Shown: positions 54,975-63,341, numbered from the stretch's first letter. The stretch is 64,000 nt of DNA from Pedobacter deserti (GCF_024436415.1 NZ_JAFMZQ010000001.1:2852001-2916000), one strand, 5' to 3'. Numbers and translations: made by a program. Notes: a model not told the origin generated them from the sequence alone.

Positions 54975-55517
54975 ATGAAAAATATAATTTGGTCAGCTTT
55001 TTTAGTCACTTTTATCGCTTCCTGCACCAAAATTGACGAATCAACAGACATGAACTTCACGGTGGCGACTGGCGCCATCCCATTCGTTATCCCGGTCACA
55101 TCAAGCACCACATCCGGTACGCAAATTACAGACATATCCGCATCGGCCAACCTCGATGAACTGGTGAAAGAAAAAGGCGAGCAGTTTTCGGCGGCCGACG
55201 TGGTGAGCATGAAAGTTACATCCCTTAAGCTGGCGCTTACGGACACCCCTAGAGACGCAACGAATAACTTTGCCAATATTGAGGAAATGAGCATTGCGAT
55301 AGAAGCGGCAGGTCAGCCCTCAGTGCTTCTTGCAGGCGGACGTGTACCCGACAATGAAAGCACCGCTATAGACGTACGGATTATTGCAACGGAAAACGAA
55401 TTTAAAAACTATGCGGCGGATCACCAACTTCGGATCACCGGCAAGTTAAGACGCCCCACCACTAAGGCACTTAACGGACAAGCCCGAATAAGTTATTATC
55501 TGCAACTAAAGAAGTAG
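54975..55517 (+). CDS. hypothetical lipoprotein
   Basis: The 180-residue product has a lipoprotein signal with lipobox FIASC (Cys about 17), then a Thr/Ser-rich linker and a beta-rich domain of about 130 residues ending ARISYYLQLKK. I see no known catalytic motif. It stands 165 bases after the small gene at 54809, in a gap without other features, and is convergent with the glycosyltransferases (3-base gap). Confidence 0.75.
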   Translation: MKNIIWSAFLVTFIASCTKIDESTDMNFTVATGAIPFVIPVTSSTTSGTQITDISASANLDELVKEKGEQFSAADVVSMKVTSLKLALTDTPRDATNNFANIEEMSIAIEAAGQPSVLLAGGRVPDNESTAIDVRIIATENEFKNYAADHQLRITGKLRRPTTKALNGQARISYYLQLKK

Positions 55518-55520
55518 CCT

Positions 55521-56693
55521 TTAAAGTTTGCGCTCTGCTTTTTCCCAGATCACCGACTGGCTGCCTTGGATATATCGTCCGATACCGGCAATAACGGCGT
55601 AGTTCATCATGCAGAAATAATACGGGATAAAAAGCAGTTTAACACGCAGCTTTTTTTCCTCAAGCACCTTCCCCATCCAAGCCGATATGTAAAACAGTAT
55701 CTGAGCGAAGAGTAGAATCGTGTATAGCCATTGACCGGGTGCCGACACCACAATAGCAACGTTAAGGAGCAACACCAGGATCATCAGGAAGGGTGTAACC
55801 GTCCACCGCAGCACGCGGTGACTAATGTACTGGAAACTTAATAAGGGATATTTGAAGGGGTTTAAAAGCGCTTTTAGCCAAACTATAGACTGTATACCGC
55901 CGGCTGCGATACGTATTTTTCGCTTCAGTTCTTCGGCAACATTAGCAGAAGAGGTCTCCTGAGCATAAGCTTCAGGTTCATAAACAATAACATATCCTCT
56001 GCCTGCGATCTGCATGGAGATCATAAAATCATCCAAAACACTATTTACAGGCACAGGCTCGTACAGTGCCCGCCTTATGCTGAAAAGTTCGCCTGCCGCA
56101 CCCACCACAGAATATAGTTCAGAATCCCAGGTCTTAAGTTTAGACTCATATTTCCAGTAGAAGCCCTCACCTGCAGTAGCATCGGCTGATTCCTCGATAT
56201 GCACACGCTTCTCGCCTGCCACGGCGCCAACTTTAGGGTCCGCATAATGCCGGCATAACAGCATCAAAGCGTCCGGGTTAAGAAATGTATTGGCGTCGGT
56301 AAACACCACGAGCTCGGTGCTCACATGGTCCATGGCGCGATGCACAGCAGCTATTTTACCCGACCTGCCCGGGCTGTGCAGAAGTTGTATTTCAGGATAG
56401 CGCGACACAATTTCCGGCGTACGGTCGGTCGACCCGTCCGTTACAAAAACAAAGTTGAGCTTGCCTGCAGGATATTTTAACTGCAAGCTATTAGCTATTT
56501 TGGCCTCGATGAAGGCCTCCTCATTGTACGCAGCTACGATCAGCGTACAGGAAGGCAACGCCTCGAACGGATAATGTTTCCGGCGACCCGCTTTAAAAAG
56601 TCGTTTCAGCGCCACAAGAAAGTAAAGCACCAAACCATAACCAAAAAAAGTATAAAAGATGATGAAAAGTGAGATCCAGAAAGCGACAATCAT
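55521..56693 (-). CDS. membrane-bound GT2 glycosyltransferase
   Basis: The 390-residue product has an N-terminal membrane helix (about 3-24), a GT-A domain (about 45-260) with VTDGSTDRTPEIVSRYP, the DxD-like VFTDANTFLNPDA and the ED/QxxRW-like region SVLDDFMISMQIAGRGY, RKIRIAAGG, and C-terminal helices at about 305-340 and 350-380. This architecture is that of processive or lipid-linked GT2 enzymes in polysaccharide or glycolipid synthesis. It overlaps the second GT2 gene by 4 bases. Confidence 0.9.
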   Translation of the reverse strand: MIVAFWISLFIIFYTFFGYGLVLYFLVALKRLFKAGRRKHYPFEALPSCTLIVAAYNEEAFIEAKIANSLQLKYPAGKLNFVFVTDGSTDRTPEIVSRYPEIQLLHSPGRSGKIAAVHRAMDHVSTELVVFTDANTFLNPDALMLLCRHYADPKVGAVAGEKRVHIEESADATAGEGFYWKYESKLKTWDSELYSVVGAAGELFSIRRALYEPVPVNSVLDDFMISMQIAGRGYVIVYEPEAYAQETSSANVAEELKRKIRIAAGGIQSIVWLKALLNPFKYPLLSFQYISHRVLRWTVTPFLMILVLLLNVAIVVSAPGQWLYTILLFAQILFYISAWMGKVLEEKKLRVKLLFIPYYFCMMNYAVIAGIGRYIQGSQSVIWEKAERKL

Positions 56694-57610
56694 GTTCCGG
56701 TTTTTTTAAAGCCGAGGTATGAACTGGTCGGTTTATTGGAGAGGTTCCATTTAATGGCCCGGAACAGAACCGGTACAAATTCCGGAGTACCGGATTTAAA
56801 GTATTTCAGCATATTTCTTGGTGTAACAAATATAATAAAATACACAAAAAACACCAGCGTATGGAACCAGCTGGCATTTCGCCTGATAAACAAGATGCGG
56901 TTCCTGTTCATATAATACTCCTTGAGCGCACTGTTCCTACCTACCGAAAGCGACTCCTTATGATATATAAGCGCATTGGTATTTATCCAGATATCGAATC
57001 CGGCCCTTCGCATCATTTCACACCAATCCATCTCCTCATAGTACAGGAAAAAGTTTTCCGGCAGCAACCCTACCTTGCTTAATGCTTCGCGGCTAACCAT
57101 CATGGCAGCACCGTGAACATACCCTGTGGGTCCTATTACGTCATTATGCTGACCCTGGTCTGCCTCGTACTGACCGATACATTTATTGCGACAAGTGTAA
57201 TAGTTCATCGGCGTAAACCCCGCATACTGAATGATCGACTTATCATCGTAATAATTGATCCTGGGCGAAACCATGCCTATTTTCGGACTTGCAGAAAATG
57301 TATCTACAAGCGTTTCTATGAGCCCGGATGTAAATTCCGTATCGTTGTTTACCAGAAAAACATAGTCGCCCCGAGCCCGCATTATCCCCACATTGTTCCC
57401 CCCTGCAAAGCCAAGGTTGCGTGCAGTGCGGATATAGATGATCTGATCGTTTACAGCTCTGAAATCTGCCTCATGATCCTTTTCGCTGCAATTATCTACT
57501 AAAATAATCTCTATATTAGCTTGACCATAGTATAGATTTATTGACTTCAGGAGTTCGGCCGTAGCTTGCGGCTGATTGTAATTTACAGTAACGATCGAAA
57601 TTAAGGCCAT
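56690..57610 (-). CDS. GT2 glycosyltransferase (rhamnosyltransferase-like)
   Basis: The product of about 306 residues is a soluble or peripherally bound GT2 enzyme. It has IVTVNYNQPQATAELL at the N-terminus, IEIILVDNCSEKD, the DxD motif in YVFLVNNDTEFTSG, GAAMMVSREAL and LYYEEMDWCEMMRRAGFDIW. The pattern is close to WbbL-like rhamnosyl- and related transferases for surface glycans. ATG at 57610 is preferred; another ATG at 57631 is possible. It is divergent from the coiled-coil membrane protein gene, with about 37 bases between the starts. Confidence 0.9.
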   Translation of the reverse strand: MALISIVTVNYNQPQATAELLKSINLYYGQANIEIILVDNCSEKDHEADFRAVNDQIIYIRTARNLGFAGGNNVGIMRARGDYVFLVNNDTEFTSGLIETLVDTFSASPKIGMVSPRINYYDDKSIIQYAGFTPMNYYTCRNKCIGQYEADQGQHNDVIGPTGYVHGAAMMVSREALSKVGLLPENFFLYYEEMDWCEMMRRAGFDIWINTNALIYHKESLSVGRNSALKEYYMNRNRILFIRRNASWFHTLVFFVYFIIFVTPRNMLKYFKSGTPEFVPVLFRAIKWNLSNKPTSSYLGFKKTGT

Positions 57611-57647
57611 GTATTTTAATATGGTAAGCATGTCAAATTAGTGCATT

Positions 57648-58190
57648 TTGGGTGATAATAGCAAATTTAAGGACGAATTACAGCGCTTTCAGCAGATCGA
57701 AGGTAAGGACGAGTCTGTGAGCAAAAAACTCGATGAACTGCTCGCCCTGCTTAAAGAAAGCGAAATCGATTCTGAAAATATCAAAGCGATCAGAGGGAGG
57801 GTAAACCAGGTCCTGGACGATAAGCTGGAAGCTCAAAACGCTATCAAAGACGTGAAAGACCTGGCCAGCTCTGAAATGGACAAGCTGGAGCAACTGGATC
57901 AACTGGAAATACTATTGAACAAAAGCCGGTTCGACTCAGGCCAGGTAAGGCAGCCCCGCTTTAAAATACTTGCGTATAAAGGGATAAAGATTCTGATTGG
58001 ACTATTATTTGTTACATTGGGATTTGCAATGATCATCATGCCCGCTCCGCCCTACTTTGAAATGTTTACAATATTTTATTTCAATCCGGACGATGGTGTG
58101 ACGCTGATGGACCTGATCTCACTGATCATCGTTGCAACAGGGATATTTATTATTTTAAATGCTGTACTTAAGATGAAGCCGGATGAGTAG
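57648..58190 (+). CDS. coiled-coil protein with two C-terminal membrane helices
   Basis: The 180-residue product has a Glu/Lys-rich N-terminal coiled coil (about 5-95: DELQRFQQIEG, ELLALLKESEIDSENIKAIR, MDKLEQLDQLEILLNKS) and two membrane helices (about 112-132 and 152-172) separated by a loop with PAPPYFEMFTIFYFNPDD. TTG at 57648 is the start: an in-frame TAG at 57639-57641 leaves no other start. It overlaps the phosphatase gene by 8 bases and heads the signalling cassette. A role as membrane-localised scaffold or sensor is inferred from position. Confidence 0.8.
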   Translation: MGDNSKFKDELQRFQQIEGKDESVSKKLDELLALLKESEIDSENIKAIRGRVNQVLDDKLEAQNAIKDVKDLASSEMDKLEQLDQLEILLNKSRFDSGQVRQPRFKILAYKGIKILIGLLFVTLGFAMIIMPAPPYFEMFTIFYFNPDDGVTLMDLISLIIVATGIFIILNAVLKMKPDE

Positions 58191-59310
58191 AAATATTTTG
58201 CTCGTTGATGACGATATTTTTCAGCTAAAGCTGTTTGAGAAATTACTTACCTCCAACGGTTACAACTGTAAGATCGCTGAATCTGTTGATGAGGCAGAGA
58301 AGATCCTGAAGACGGGATCGTTCGACCTGATCATTTCAGACTATGAGATGCCCGGCAAGAATGGCTTCGAGTTCAGACGAAGGCTGCTGGAGCGCGACCC
58401 GTACAAGCATATCCCTTTCCTGTTTCTCACGTCTGTAAATGACGAACGTTTTGTTCAGCAGGGGCTGGATTTGAAGGCCATCGATTATATCGCTAAAAAC
58501 ACCCCCGCCTCTCAGGTGTTGGCCAAGATAGATAACCTCCTGCAGGCCGTCCGCGAGCAATACGAAAGATCACTAAGCGAGATCAAAGGCATTGCAGAAA
58601 AACTTAACCTTAGAAACATCCCGCAAAAGGCACCTGAATTAAATCGTTTCGAGATCAGCTATTTCAACCAGTCGTTCCAGAACCAGCCGGGAGGAGACTT
58701 TATAGATTTCATTAAGATCAACGATCGCTATACGTTTGTGGTGCTGGGTGACGTGATGGGCAAAAAATGGGGTGCATGGTTCTTTTCTTTCAGCTTTTTG
58801 AGTTATATACGGTCGGCCATCCGCCTGTGCGTGTATGATGAAAACTACGACCTGTCTGAAATTTTGAAAAAGCTTAACCGCGTAGTGCACGACGACGCCC
58901 TGCTGAGTGAAATATTTTCGACGCTAAGCCTCGTGCTGCTGGACGATGAAAGCGGAGAAGTGAAATACGCTGGCGCGGGCGACCTGCCCCTGCTGAAATT
59001 TACTGAATCGGCACCGGAGCTGCAGCAGTACCTGTCGGACGGAATACTGCTGGGCTTCTACCCTTTTGCAATCTATACGGAAATGGAGGTGAACGTTCAG
59101 CCTAATGATGAGCTTTATCTGATCTCCGACGGAATGATTGATTACGAAGCGACAGGGGAAAAGAAATCAGATTTGCGTTTGTTTAAGGAAAATTTATATT
59201 ATTTTAGAAAGCATAACAAGTCGCTTGAAGAGATTAAAAACAGTCTTTTCAGCCAGCATGTATCTCAGGTAGACGACTGCAGCTTGATTATTATAAGGAG
59301 GAAACCATGA
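58183..59310 (+). CDS. response regulator with PP2C/SpoIIE-type phosphatase output
   Basis: The 375-residue product has a receiver domain (about 1-125) with phosphoacceptor Asp53 (IISDYEMPGKNGFEF), Thr83 and Lys105, followed by a short coiled linker. The PP2C-type phosphatase (about 155-375) has metal-site motifs GGDFIDF (170-176), LGDVMG (188-193), SDGMID (315-320) and VDDCSL (363-368). This is the RsbU/IcfG arrangement: phosphorylation of the receiver should control dephosphorylation of a STAS anti-sigma-factor antagonist. The STAS gene is next, overlapping by 4 bases. The kinase feeding the receiver is not in the window. Confidence 0.94.
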   Translation: MSRNILLVDDDIFQLKLFEKLLTSNGYNCKIAESVDEAEKILKTGSFDLIISDYEMPGKNGFEFRRRLLERDPYKHIPFLFLTSVNDERFVQQGLDLKAIDYIAKNTPASQVLAKIDNLLQAVREQYERSLSEIKGIAEKLNLRNIPQKAPELNRFEISYFNQSFQNQPGGDFIDFIKINDRYTFVVLGDVMGKKWGAWFFSFSFLSYIRSAIRLCVYDENYDLSEILKKLNRVVHDDALLSEIFSTLSLVLLDDESGEVKYAGAGDLPLLKFTESAPELQQYLSDGILLGFYPFAIYTEMEVNVQPNDELYLISDGMIDYEATGEKKSDLRLFKENLYYFRKHNKSLEEIKNSLFSQHVSQVDDCSLIIIRRKP

Positions 59311-59636
59311 ATATAAACAAACAATTAAGGGGTAAATACCTGGTGCTTACAATCGAAGACAAAGATGCCAATCTTTCGAATTCGTCGAGCTTTAAGGAAC
59401 TGGTTGTTAATGAAATAGAGTCGGGTTCTATTCACCTGATAATCTCATTTGAGCAAGTGAAATACATAGATAGTTCATTTTTGGGCGCGCTGGTTGCCAT
59501 ACTCAAGAATCTGGTGCAAAAGAACGGCAGCCTCAAATTGGTTGAGCTGAACAGTGACATTATTAACCTTTTTGAGCTGACCAGACTGGATAAGATCTTT
59601 GATTTAAGAGCATCTGTAGAAACTGCACTAGACTAG
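59307..59636 (+). CDS. STAS domain protein (anti-sigma factor antagonist-like)
   Basis: The 109-residue product is a single STAS domain. The phosphorylatable region reads VKYIDSSFLGALVAILK, with Ser56/Ser57 at the position of the regulatory Ser of SpoIIAA/RsbV. It would be phosphorylated by the adjacent GHKL protein and dephosphorylated by the PP2C response regulator. The gene sits between them, overlapping the first by 4 bases and ending 2 bases before the second. Its target may be a sigma factor or another protein; none is adjacent. Confidence 0.93.
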   Translation: MNINKQLRGKYLVLTIEDKDANLSNSSSFKELVVNEIESGSIHLIISFEQVKYIDSSFLGALVAILKNLVQKNGSLKLVELNSDIINLFELTRLDKIFDLRASVETALD

Positions 59637-59638
59637 AT

Positions 59639-60181
59639 ATGAAGGAACTACCAGTTACCATAAATCTGGAGATCCCCAATGATCCTGACCAGATTTATGA
59701 TTATACCGAGGCGGTACTCAAAGACATTTTAAGTTACGTTGAACTGGATATAGCGAACCAACGCAATATAAAGCTGATTTTGGTTGAACTTATTACCAAT
59801 TCCATTAAGCATGCGCCTGATGGCAATTCTCAGTTGCAACTTGTCATAGACGAGCCTCAACTTAGCATTCAGAAACTGGAAAAAGGTGTACAGATAGAAT
59901 TCAGCGCTACATCTCCGCAGCTTCCCTTTAAAGATGTAGACAAAGTACTTAAAATAAGTTTTTCTGAAGAGAACCGCCACCACATTCTGCCGCTGGACCA
60001 GTACAAGTTTAAATTTCTGAACCCGTACAAAGACGGCCCGATGTCGCTAGACCATATGCCTGAGCATTTCGGCTTTTACATCATCACACTGGCGTCCGAC
60101 AGTTTCATTTACCAGTACGACCCGGATCTGAAGGAAAACCGTTACATCGTGAACATGAATATTAAGGGGAATGGGGAGTGA
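59639..60181 (+). CDS. atypical GHKL (RsbW/SpoIIAB-like) ATPase-fold protein
   Basis: The 180-residue product shows the GHKL N-box LILVELITNSIKHAPDG (Glu50, Asn54), as in anti-sigma kinases. The next expected element, a DxGxG box, is missing: the segment after the N-box reads LQLVIDEPQLSIQ, and the later VQIEFSATSPQLPF and HFGFYIITLASDS (143-155) may keep part of the lid region only. The protein is somewhat longer than typical RsbW (about 140-160). Context as the third regulatory gene of the cassette strongly suggests the kinase/anti-factor role, but ATP binding may be altered. Confidence 0.78.
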   Translation: MKELPVTINLEIPNDPDQIYDYTEAVLKDILSYVELDIANQRNIKLILVELITNSIKHAPDGNSQLQLVIDEPQLSIQKLEKGVQIEFSATSPQLPFKDVDKVLKISFSEENRHHILPLDQYKFKFLNPYKDGPMSLDHMPEHFGFYIITLASDSFIYQYDPDLKENRYIVNMNIKGNGE

Positions 60182-60396
60182 TTTCTACACATTTTTTAAG
60201 AAGTGGGGAATAATAGTAGTCACCTCGTTCGAGCAGCTTGTTTTGTCCGGGACATTCGAAACAGGTATCGTGTCCAAAAAAAACCCTCCAGAGCCGTCTA
60301 ACGTATATTTACAGTAAAATCAGACAGGGGCGGTAATTTATTTAACTAGCTTTTGGTACAATTATGGCCTTATGCACATCAAACAGAAACAATAAA

Positions 60397-62859
60397 ATGA
60401 AGAAACACTTACTTTCTTTGGCAATCATTGCTGGTGTTTTTGCATCATCCTGCAAAAAAGACAACAACAACCTCGACGAGGTTATCAACAAGTCAATCGA
60501 TGAAATCTCCGCTCCTGCCGGCTTTATGTGGTCGGGTTCCAGAGATGTAAATTTGAGTTTGGGTATTTCCGATAACAGCTTCGGAAATCAGATTCATGTA
60601 GTAAATGTATATACTGCTGACCCATCTAAAGGCGGGCAACTGATATCTACCGGTTCGGCAACGCTTATCAAACCTTTCAACACCAAGGTGACACTGTCAT
60701 CAATGGTTAAACAGGTATACGTTGAGAAAATCGCTCCGGACGGCTCAGCCGTAAGCCAGATGCTCGACTTAACATCTGATAACGTTTCGGCATCTATCAA
60801 CGCTACTTCGCTGGTATCGGAGAAATTGGCAGGCTCGGCACTTAGAAAACTGTCTGTCACTACAGAAAACCCTCCTACTGTTCCTGGTAATGCTACGGAA
60901 ATTACGTCTGCAAACTGGGTATCGTTGCCTGGAAACACTACCTATGTGATTAAAAGTAACGCTAGCACCTATAATTTTAATGCATTTGGTGCAAATGCAA
61001 CTGTCTACGTTCAGGGAACTAACATCAACATCAATAATATTGAATTCCAAAACAATTTAACCTTAATCGTGACAAGCGGATCAACGGTTAACTTTACTGG
61101 CAACTTTAACTGGAGCGGCTCAAACGTGTTTAAAAACTTCGGAACTGTTTCGATCACGAATAATGCACAACCAAAAGGCGGTACCTTCCGGAACCAGGGA
61201 CCTCTAACCGTTGGTGGAGAGTTTACACCTGAAGGAGGAACTGCTGTAGCGAATACTTCTACATTTACCGTAAATGGTAATCTCAACATTGGTAATAAAG
61301 ATAACAACACAGGGGCTGTAGTAGACAATGGTGGTACATTTATTACAAAATCAGGAAATAATGTTTTGGCAGTGTCTTCTTTCACCAACTCGGGAACTGT
61401 TCAGTTCCAAAGCAGCAGTACAAACACAACGTTTGATGGCCCAATTGTGAACTCCGGAACTATGACCATCAACAGCATTGAGATCACTTATAATGGAAAT
61501 GCTAATACTACATCTAACACTGGAACGTTTACCGCGCCGAATGCAAGAATGATCTTGAAAGGCGTTTTCACGAATGGCGGTACTGTCCGTGTTAAAGAAT
61601 TACACCTCAACAGTGGAGGTAGCATCGTTAACAACTGTAAATGGTTTATAACCAGCGAAAGTTTCAAAAATGAAATCAACGGTCCTATTACCAATAACAG
61701 CTATTTTTATGTGGGTAAAGCCATTAATATCAACAGTGGCGGAAAGATCACGCTGAATAACGGTGCATTGTTCGTTACAAAATCTATCTATGACGGTTTT
61801 AGCGAAAAGATCACTGGAACCGGTAGCATGTCGGTCCTTAAGATAACAGAGGCGATTCCTAATCTTCAGAACCACCAAAATAGCCCTAAATTTAGCGGTG
61901 CACTGCAGGTAATCTATACATCTGGGACTTTACCTAACAGTATGTTTGAAGGTGTTGCAACTCAAAAAGCAGCAAATGCGACGGTTTACATACCAGTGGG
62001 CCCATGCATGGAGGAGACTGTAGGCCAAAACATGGATGATGACAATGATGGAGTCTCGAACACGCTTGATAAATTCCCTAATGATCCTACCAGAGCTTAC
62101 GTTATAGATTCCGAGAACTCAACCATCGCGTTTGAGGATAACTGGCCACTTAAGGGCGACTATGATTTAAATGATGTGGTTGTAAACTTCAAATATCAAA
62201 TCATTACCAACAAAGAAAATAAAGTTGTTGACGTAAAGGCTACTTACAGGCTGTTGGCTACTGGAGGAAACTTCCAGAATGGATTCGGTGTAGAATTCCC
62301 TGTTGCGGCTAACAAAGTGAGCATTACCAGCAAAACAGATGGTCCTGTTGGCGATGAGATCGCATTGGAAAGCGGACAGGATAAAGCGGTACTAATCCTC
62401 TTCAGTAACAGCCGTGCAAGACAGTTGACCTGGAACACCCAACCTAATGTTGCAAAATCACCTGTTGTAGAATTTAATGTAACACTACACTTTACTGATG
62501 GTCCAGATCAGGCGGCATTTGGAACTGCTAACTTTAATCCTTTCATTTGGAACAGCTCACCTGGATATGGCCGCGGCTTTGAAACTCACCTGGTAGATAA
62601 GACACCAACAAACAAGGCGAACTCAACGCTATTTGGCACTGGCGACGACAAATCTGGTTCTGGAAAATATTACAGAACAGCCAATAACCTGCCGTGGGCG
62701 ATTGTGGTGCCGGTTGCTAATTTCGTATATCCATTAGAAACCGTATCGATAACTGAGGGATACCTTGAATTTGCGAACTGGGCAATTACCGGCGGTGTAC
62801 AAAGTGCAACCTGGTATTCCACAGGTTCTAAGAACACCGCTAAACTTTACACTCCATAG
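60397..62859 (+). CDS. LruC-domain surface lipoprotein with repetitive beta region
   Basis: The product of about 820 residues has a lipoprotein signal (lipobox FASSC). Residues about 190-510 contain repeating short beta-rich units with NSGT/NNGT motifs (TNSGTVQF, VNSGTMTI), suggesting a beta-helix. From about residue 545 there is a calcium-type Asp-rich stretch (DDDNDGVSNTLDKFPNDPTR) and then a LruC-type domain (DNWPLKGDYDLNDVVVNF) to the end. The LruC domain was named in Leptospira and is common in Bacteroidota surface proteins. ATG at 60397 is preferred because a longer frame adds 11 atypical residues before the lipoprotein signal. A terminator follows the gene. Confidence 0.88.
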   Translation: MKKHLLSLAIIAGVFASSCKKDNNNLDEVINKSIDEISAPAGFMWSGSRDVNLSLGISDNSFGNQIHVVNVYTADPSKGGQLISTGSATLIKPFNTKVTLSSMVKQVYVEKIAPDGSAVSQMLDLTSDNVSASINATSLVSEKLAGSALRKLSVTTENPPTVPGNATEITSANWVSLPGNTTYVIKSNASTYNFNAFGANATVYVQGTNININNIEFQNNLTLIVTSGSTVNFTGNFNWSGSNVFKNFGTVSITNNAQPKGGTFRNQGPLTVGGEFTPEGGTAVANTSTFTVNGNLNIGNKDNNTGAVVDNGGTFITKSGNNVLAVSSFTNSGTVQFQSSSTNTTFDGPIVNSGTMTINSIEITYNGNANTTSNTGTFTAPNARMILKGVFTNGGTVRVKELHLNSGGSIVNNCKWFITSESFKNEINGPITNNSYFYVGKAININSGGKITLNNGALFVTKSIYDGFSEKITGTGSMSVLKITEAIPNLQNHQNSPKFSGALQVIYTSGTLPNSMFEGVATQKAANATVYIPVGPCMEETVGQNMDDDNDGVSNTLDKFPNDPTRAYVIDSENSTIAFEDNWPLKGDYDLNDVVVNFKYQIITNKENKVVDVKATYRLLATGGNFQNGFGVEFPVAANKVSITSKTDGPVGDEIALESGQDKAVLILFSNSRARQLTWNTQPNVAKSPVVEFNVTLHFTDGPDQAAFGTANFNPFIWNSSPGYGRGFETHLVDKTPTNKANSTLFGTGDDKSGSGKYYRTANNLPWAIVVPVANFVYPLETVSITEGYLEFANWAITGGVQSATWYSTGSKNTAKLYTP

Positions 62860-62877
62860 TCAAAACCTGACTCAGAT

Positions 62878-62914
62878 AAAAAAAGGGCTGCATCTTTAAT
62901 TGCAGCCTTTTTTT
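62878..62914 (+). terminator. Rho-independent terminator of the LruC protein gene
   Basis: A hairpin with GGCTGCA/TGCAGCC core, A-tract on the left and seven T on the right (62908-62914) begins 18 bases after the stop at 62859. The loop is TCTTTAAT. Confidence 0.9.
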
Positions 62915-62945
62915 ATAACCCTAGACATGTTTGTCTGTAGCTAAA

Positions 62946-62984
62946 GTGTATGTTAGAATTACCTATATATGGGCAACCATACAC
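62946..62984. repeat. inverted repeat GTGTATG/CATACAC
   Basis: A 7-bp stem (62946-62952 and 62978-62984) encloses 25 bases that include a smaller CCTATATATGG element. Modest by itself; listed because several such elements cluster here. Confidence 0.45.
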
Positions 62985-63030
62985 GCTTGAAATTACTTCA
63001 TCTCTTCGTCTTCCCTTCGCCTCCTATCCA

Positions 63031-63077
63031 CCTCCGCATCGTGTTTGCATCGTCCTGAGACGATCCAAATGCGGAGG
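63031..63077. repeat. large imperfect hairpin, two nested stems
   Basis: The outer 9-bp stem CCTCCGCAT/ATGCGGAGG and an inner stem (TTG, one mismatch, ATCGTC) close on a CTGA loop, with one 5-base bulge (CGTGT) on the left arm. The GC-rich structure is much stronger than expected by chance and has no T-tract, so it is not a typical terminator. It could be a REP-like element or an RNA structure. Confidence 0.75.
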
Positions 63078-63120
63078 GACCGCGGCGCTGATCCGACCGT
63101 GATGGGTTATTTCCAATTAA

Positions 63121-63136
63121 TTTGTAGGCCTACAAA
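63121..63136. promoter_or_regulatory. perfect 16-bp palindrome, possible operator
   Basis: TTTGTAGGCCTACAAA is its own reverse complement. It lies about 330 bases upstream of the DUF6266 start. Such a site could bind a dimeric regulator, though none is identified. Confidence 0.5.
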
Positions 63137-63164
63137 CCTATATTATTAGAAGACAGGCAGTTGG

Positions 63165-63186
63165 ATATTGTTCTGAATGACAATAT
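63165..63186. repeat. inverted repeat ATATTGT/ACAATAT
   Basis: A 7-bp perfect stem (63165-63171 and 63180-63186) with an 8-base loop TCTGAATG. AT-rich; significance uncertain. Confidence 0.45.
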
Positions 63187-63319
63187 AAACCAGATACCAA
63201 ACAGCTATGCATCAGAGAATAACCAGTTCAGTCTGTTTGGGTACTGGTCAACAGCTGTTCAATAGCTGGATAGCAGCTGGACAGCAAGGCCTGCCAAACC
63301 AGTACCAAGTCAATCGAAA

Positions 63320-63341
63320 ATTTTCCGGACAACCGGAAAAT
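63320..63341. repeat. hairpin ATTTTCCGG/CCGGAAAAT
   Basis: A perfect 9-bp stem (63320-63328 and 63333-63341) with loop ACAA, 126 bases before the DUF6266 ATG. Related TTTTCCGG and ACGGAAAACTCCGG fragments follow immediately, suggesting local duplication. Confidence 0.6.

Noticed and set aside
57648..60181. SigB-type general stress operon
   Set aside because: The switch proteins are present but there is no sigma factor gene in or next to the cassette.
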